Shown here in pieces: positions 7,098 to 9,312 of a DNA stretch of 9,312 nt. Position 1 is the first letter of the stretch. Every line of letters begins with the position of its first letter. Both the position numbers and the translations under genes were made by a program. The notes below the pieces were generated by a model. The model did no database searches and had not been told where the DNA came from. It was given only the letters and a program-made list of their open reading frames with translations. The stretch covers positions 1-9,312 of the forward strand of contig JAUVBC010000067.1 in the NCBI GenBank assembly GCA_030591405.1, written 5' to 3'. The stretch is from Candidatus Zixiibacteriota bacterium. Its GTDB lineage: Bacteria > Zixibacteria > MSB-5A5 > GN15 > PGXB01.

Positions 7098-7854
7098 AAC
7101 CGTGCTATTAACCGGTGGGACAGGGAACATTGGTTCGCAACTTGTTTCTGATCTTCTAAAAGATAATTATCAAGTAGTTACTACCAGCCACAGCGATAAT
7201 AATATAAAAAAACTAAAAAATCAATTCAACGACCATTGTCAGAACGGTTCACTGCATGTCATTAATGTTGATCTTGAGGAAAAAGATTTTTCTCGCCAGA
7301 TAGTAACTTATCTTGAAAAAAACAGTTTGCAGATTCAGGCACTGGTCAATAATGCCCGGAGTACTAATTATCTAAAAATTAACAAAAATAATGAAATCGA
7401 TCGTACAAACTGGGTTGGAGAGTTTTTGCTTGATGTGGTGGTGGCGTACGAATTGGTTATGGCTCTTATAAATTTAGAAAATTCAAAGCTTGATAATATA
7501 ATTAATATTTCCTCAATGTACGGTATGGTTGCACCGACTCCGGGACTATACAAGAATTTTGAAAAATAATCACCGATTAATTATGGTGTTGCCAAAGCGG
7601 CCCTGATTCATCTTACCAAAGAATTGGCGGTTCGTCTGGCCGACAAAAATATTCGCGTAAACTCGATTTCTTATGGCGGCGTTGAAGGACGAGCCAACGA
7701 GGATTTTAAAAAACGATACGGCCAGTTTTGTCCGGCCGGACGAATGCTTGAACGTGAAGAAGTTTATGGGGCGGTCAGTTTTCTTCTTTCCAAAGGTTCT
7801 TCCGGTTTGACCGGTCATAATCTGGTTGTTGATGGTGGGTGGACGACATGGTAG
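7084..7854 (+). pseudogene. Short-chain dehydrogenase (PtmA-like), interrupted by in-frame TAA
   Basis: Read through, this is a 256-codon classical short-chain dehydrogenase/reductase, the normal family length. It has TGGTGNIG (10-17) for NAD(P) binding, NNAR (89-92, usually NNAG), ISS (142-144) with the catalytic serine, YGVAK with Y167 and K171, an RVNSISYGGV region and the C-terminal VVDGGWTTW. A TAA at 7567-7569 (codon 162) cuts it five codons before the catalytic tyrosine. The downstream 94 codons continue in the same frame with all motifs intact, so this is a single nonsense change, not a frameshift. CAA to TAA is the simplest event. The 161-residue product would lack YxxxK and should be inactive. 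The first restart codon after the break is TTG 7624, beyond the tyrosine and without a ribosome binding site. The start overlaps the previous gene by 14 bases and the end overlaps the next by 7. Recent inactivation, a strain-specific mutation and a sequence error cannot be told apart here. Confidence 0.85.
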
Positions 7855-8552
7855 ATAAAAATGTTATCGCCGTTATTCCTGCTCGCGGCGGGTCAAAAAG
7901 GATTCCACACAAAAATATAGTTGATTTCATGGGACGGCCGATGATTGCCTGGACAATTAAGGCGGCACTTGATTCCGGTATTTTCAAAAGAATCATTGTC
8001 AGTACCGACGATAAAAAGATCGCGCAGATAGCTGAAAATCATGGTGTAGAGGTTCCCTTTTTAAGAGATGAGTTCGCCGATGATCACTCCCCGGTTTCGC
8101 AGGCTGTTATCAAGGCAGTGGGGCAGGCGGAAGAACATTTCGGCGAGAAATATGATACAGTCGTGCAGCTGATGGCAAACTGTCCGATCAGGACCGGCCA
8201 ACAGATTGTTGATGGATATAATAATTTTAAAGCAAAAGGGGCCAAATTTCAAATCAGTTGTTTTAAATTCGGCTGGATGAATCCCTGGTGGGCGGTAAAA
8301 TTAAATGACAGACATATACCAACATTTTTATTTCCGGAAATTCATGGTAAACGTTCTCAGGATCTGGAAGAATTGTACTGTCCAACCGGTGCTGTCTGGA
8401 TAGCCGACCGTAAGGCTCTAAGGGATGAGGAAACATTTTACGGATCAGGATACATTTTCCATTCGATGAATTGGAAATATGCGGTTGATATTGACAATTA
8501 CGATGATCTTGAAATGGCGCAGGCAGTTTATTATATGGTTAATTCACAATGA
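7848..8552 (+). CDS. pseF: CMP-nonulosonate cytidylyltransferase (PseF/PtmB-like)
   Basis: This 234-residue cytoplasmic enzyme belongs to the acylneuraminate cytidylyltransferase family. It activates a finished nonulosonic acid with CTP to give the CMP-sugar donor for glycosyltransferases. The nucleotide-binding IPARGGSKRIPHKN lies at 10-23. STDD, VPFLR, QLMANCPIR (the usual QL.PT.PLR position), CPTGAVW and the metal-binding VDIDNYDDLEMA near the C-terminus follow in normal order. Length is normal. ATG 7848 is preferred to GTG 7839: it follows a GGTGGG at reasonable spacing and overlaps the dehydrogenase end by 7 bases. Its stop overlaps the PseG start as ATGA. Neighbours PseB, PseC and PseG point to CMP-pseudaminic acid, hence the symbol. 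The sequence alone does not exclude CMP-legionaminate or another relative, and the ANCPIR and NPWWA stretches remind me more of PtmB. Confidence 0.85.
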   Translation: MVDKNVIAVIPARGGSKRIPHKNIVDFMGRPMIAWTIKAALDSGIFKRIIVSTDDKKIAQIAENHGVEVPFLRDEFADDHSPVSQAVIKAVGQAEEHFGEKYDTVVQLMANCPIRTGQQIVDGYNNFKAKGAKFQISCFKFGWMNPWWAVKLNDRHIPTFLFPEIHGKRSQDLEELYCPTGAVWIADRKALRDEETFYGSGYIFHSMNWKYAVDIDNYDDLEMAQAVYYMVNSQ

Positions 8553-9312
8553 ATATCTGTTTCAGAGTAGATTCATCGACGGTTATTGGCACCGGACATG
8601 TCACCCGCTGTATGACTTTGGCCGGAGAATTCCTTTCAGATGGGCACAACATTACATTTATCTGTCGGGAACTGCCGGGAAATATTATTGATTTGATAAT
8701 TTCGGCCGGATTTGTGGTTCACAAATTGCTGGCGACTAATTATGAAAATTGTAATTCTGAAACAAGAGACAATCATCGATTGTGGCTGGCAGTTGACTGG
8801 CGAGTCGATGCAAGGCAGACTGTTGATATTTTAAAATCTTTTCAGAAGCCTGTTGATCTGTTGATAGTCGATCATTATGCGCTTGACGAAGATTGGGAAA
8901 AAGAACTAAAAGAATGCTGCGACTATTTAATGGTGATCGATGATCTGGCCGACCGGAAACATATTTGCGACTTTTTGCTGGATCAAAATTTCTTTAAAAA
9001 CCTGGAGCATCGGTATGACGATCTGGTTCCGGATTCATGTTTTAAAATGCTTGGACCATCATACGCCCTGCTTCGCCCTGAGTTTTACAAAACCCGGGAA
9101 AAGCAAAAAATGCGTGATGGAAAAATTAAAAATATATTGGTATTTTTTGGCGGCAGTGATTCCTCCAACCAGACCAAAAAAGTGTTGGATGCAATCATTT
9201 CGATGAAAATAAACACTATTCATTTTGACATAGTAACCGGTGAAACGAATCCACATAAAAAAGAGATTGAAAATATCTGTATCGACATGAAAAATGTTAC
9301 GTTGCATTGTCA
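8549..9312 (+). CDS. pseG: UDP-2,4-diacetamido-2,4,6-trideoxy-beta-L-altropyranose hydrolase, 3' end cut by the window
   Basis: PseG is a GT-B-fold hydrolase that removes UDP from the bis-acetylated altrose nucleotide, giving the free sugar that PseI condenses with phosphoenolpyruvate. 254 codons are visible and the frame is still open at the window end. Campylobacter PseG is about 274 residues, so a short tail is missing, or a longer one if a PseH acetyltransferase is fused. RVDSS..IGTGH..RC (6-21) is the signature, with H17 at the same number as the catalytic histidine of the Campylobacter enzyme. DWRVDA (83-88), LIVDHY (105-110), VIDDLADRKH..D (129-141), LLDQN (143-147), GPSYALLRPEF (169-179) and FFGGSD (199-204) complete the family pattern. 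The ATG shares ATGA with the previous stop. This gene is the strongest evidence that the pathway goes to pseudaminic acid and not to legionaminic acid, which uses a hydrolysing 2-epimerase (LegG). Confidence 0.92.
   Translation, partial: MNICFRVDSSTVIGTGHVTRCMTLAGEFLSDGHNITFICRELPGNIIDLIISAGFVVHKLLATNYENCNSETRDNHRLWLAVDWRVDARQTVDILKSFQKPVDLLIVDHYALDEDWEKELKECCDYLMVIDDLADRKHICDFLLDQNFFKNLEHRYDDLVPDSCFKMLGPSYALLRPEFYKTREKQKMRDGKIKNILVFFGGSDSSNQTKKVLDAIISMKINTIHFDIVTGETNPHKKEIENICIDMKNVTLHC

Noticed and set aside
7624..7854. Separate small gene from the 3' part of the dehydrogenase
   Set aside because: It starts at a TTG without a ribosome binding site and lacks the catalytic Tyr and Lys; it is the remainder of the interrupted gene.

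Overview
The window is a surface-glycan locus from a Gram-negative-type bacterium. It carries most of a pathway for pseudaminic acid, or a close relative among the nonulosonic acids. This is a nine-carbon sialic-acid-like sugar used on flagellins, O-antigens and capsules. The intergenic DNA is AT-rich and the genes are tightly packed, with GTG and TTG starts in use. Nothing in the window fixes the species. An uncultivated or environmental lineage is possible, but that is a guess.

Left part (181-2468, minus strand): two genes share an ATGA junction. The first to be transcribed is a Wzz-type chain-length determinant, an inner-membrane polysaccharide co-polymerase. The second is a GT4-family glycosyltransferase. 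Bases 1-180 hold no gene I can support, only a cluster of CCGG-rich inverted repeats.

Middle (2469-2912): a 444-base AT-rich divergent intergenic region. It holds three TTGACA hexamers about 57 bases apart, a run of eight G placed inside a possible promoter spacer, a perfect TATAAT, nested inverted repeats, and a good ribosome binding site for the rightward operon.

Right part (2913-9312, plus strand): one compact operon. The order is PseB (UDP-GlcNAc 4,6-dehydratase/5-epimerase), PseC (aminotransferase), an aldo/keto reductase, a Gfo/Idh/MocA-type oxidoreductase, a short-chain dehydrogenase broken by an in-frame TAA, a CMP-nonulosonate cytidylyltransferase, and PseG (UDP-sugar hydrolase, cut by the window end). 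Junctions after PseC are 4 bases or overlapping. PseB and PseC make the 4-amino altrosamine nucleotide, PseG releases the sugar after acetylation, and the cytidylyltransferase activates the final acid. The acetyltransferase (PseH) and synthase (PseI) are not in view and would be expected downstream.

The least ordinary points are three: a block of three oxidoreductases of three different families inside the Pse operon; the stop codon five codons before the catalytic Tyr of the third of them; and the G8 tract in the upstream region, which could make expression phase-variable. The pathway itself is known. I do not see a clearly new system.
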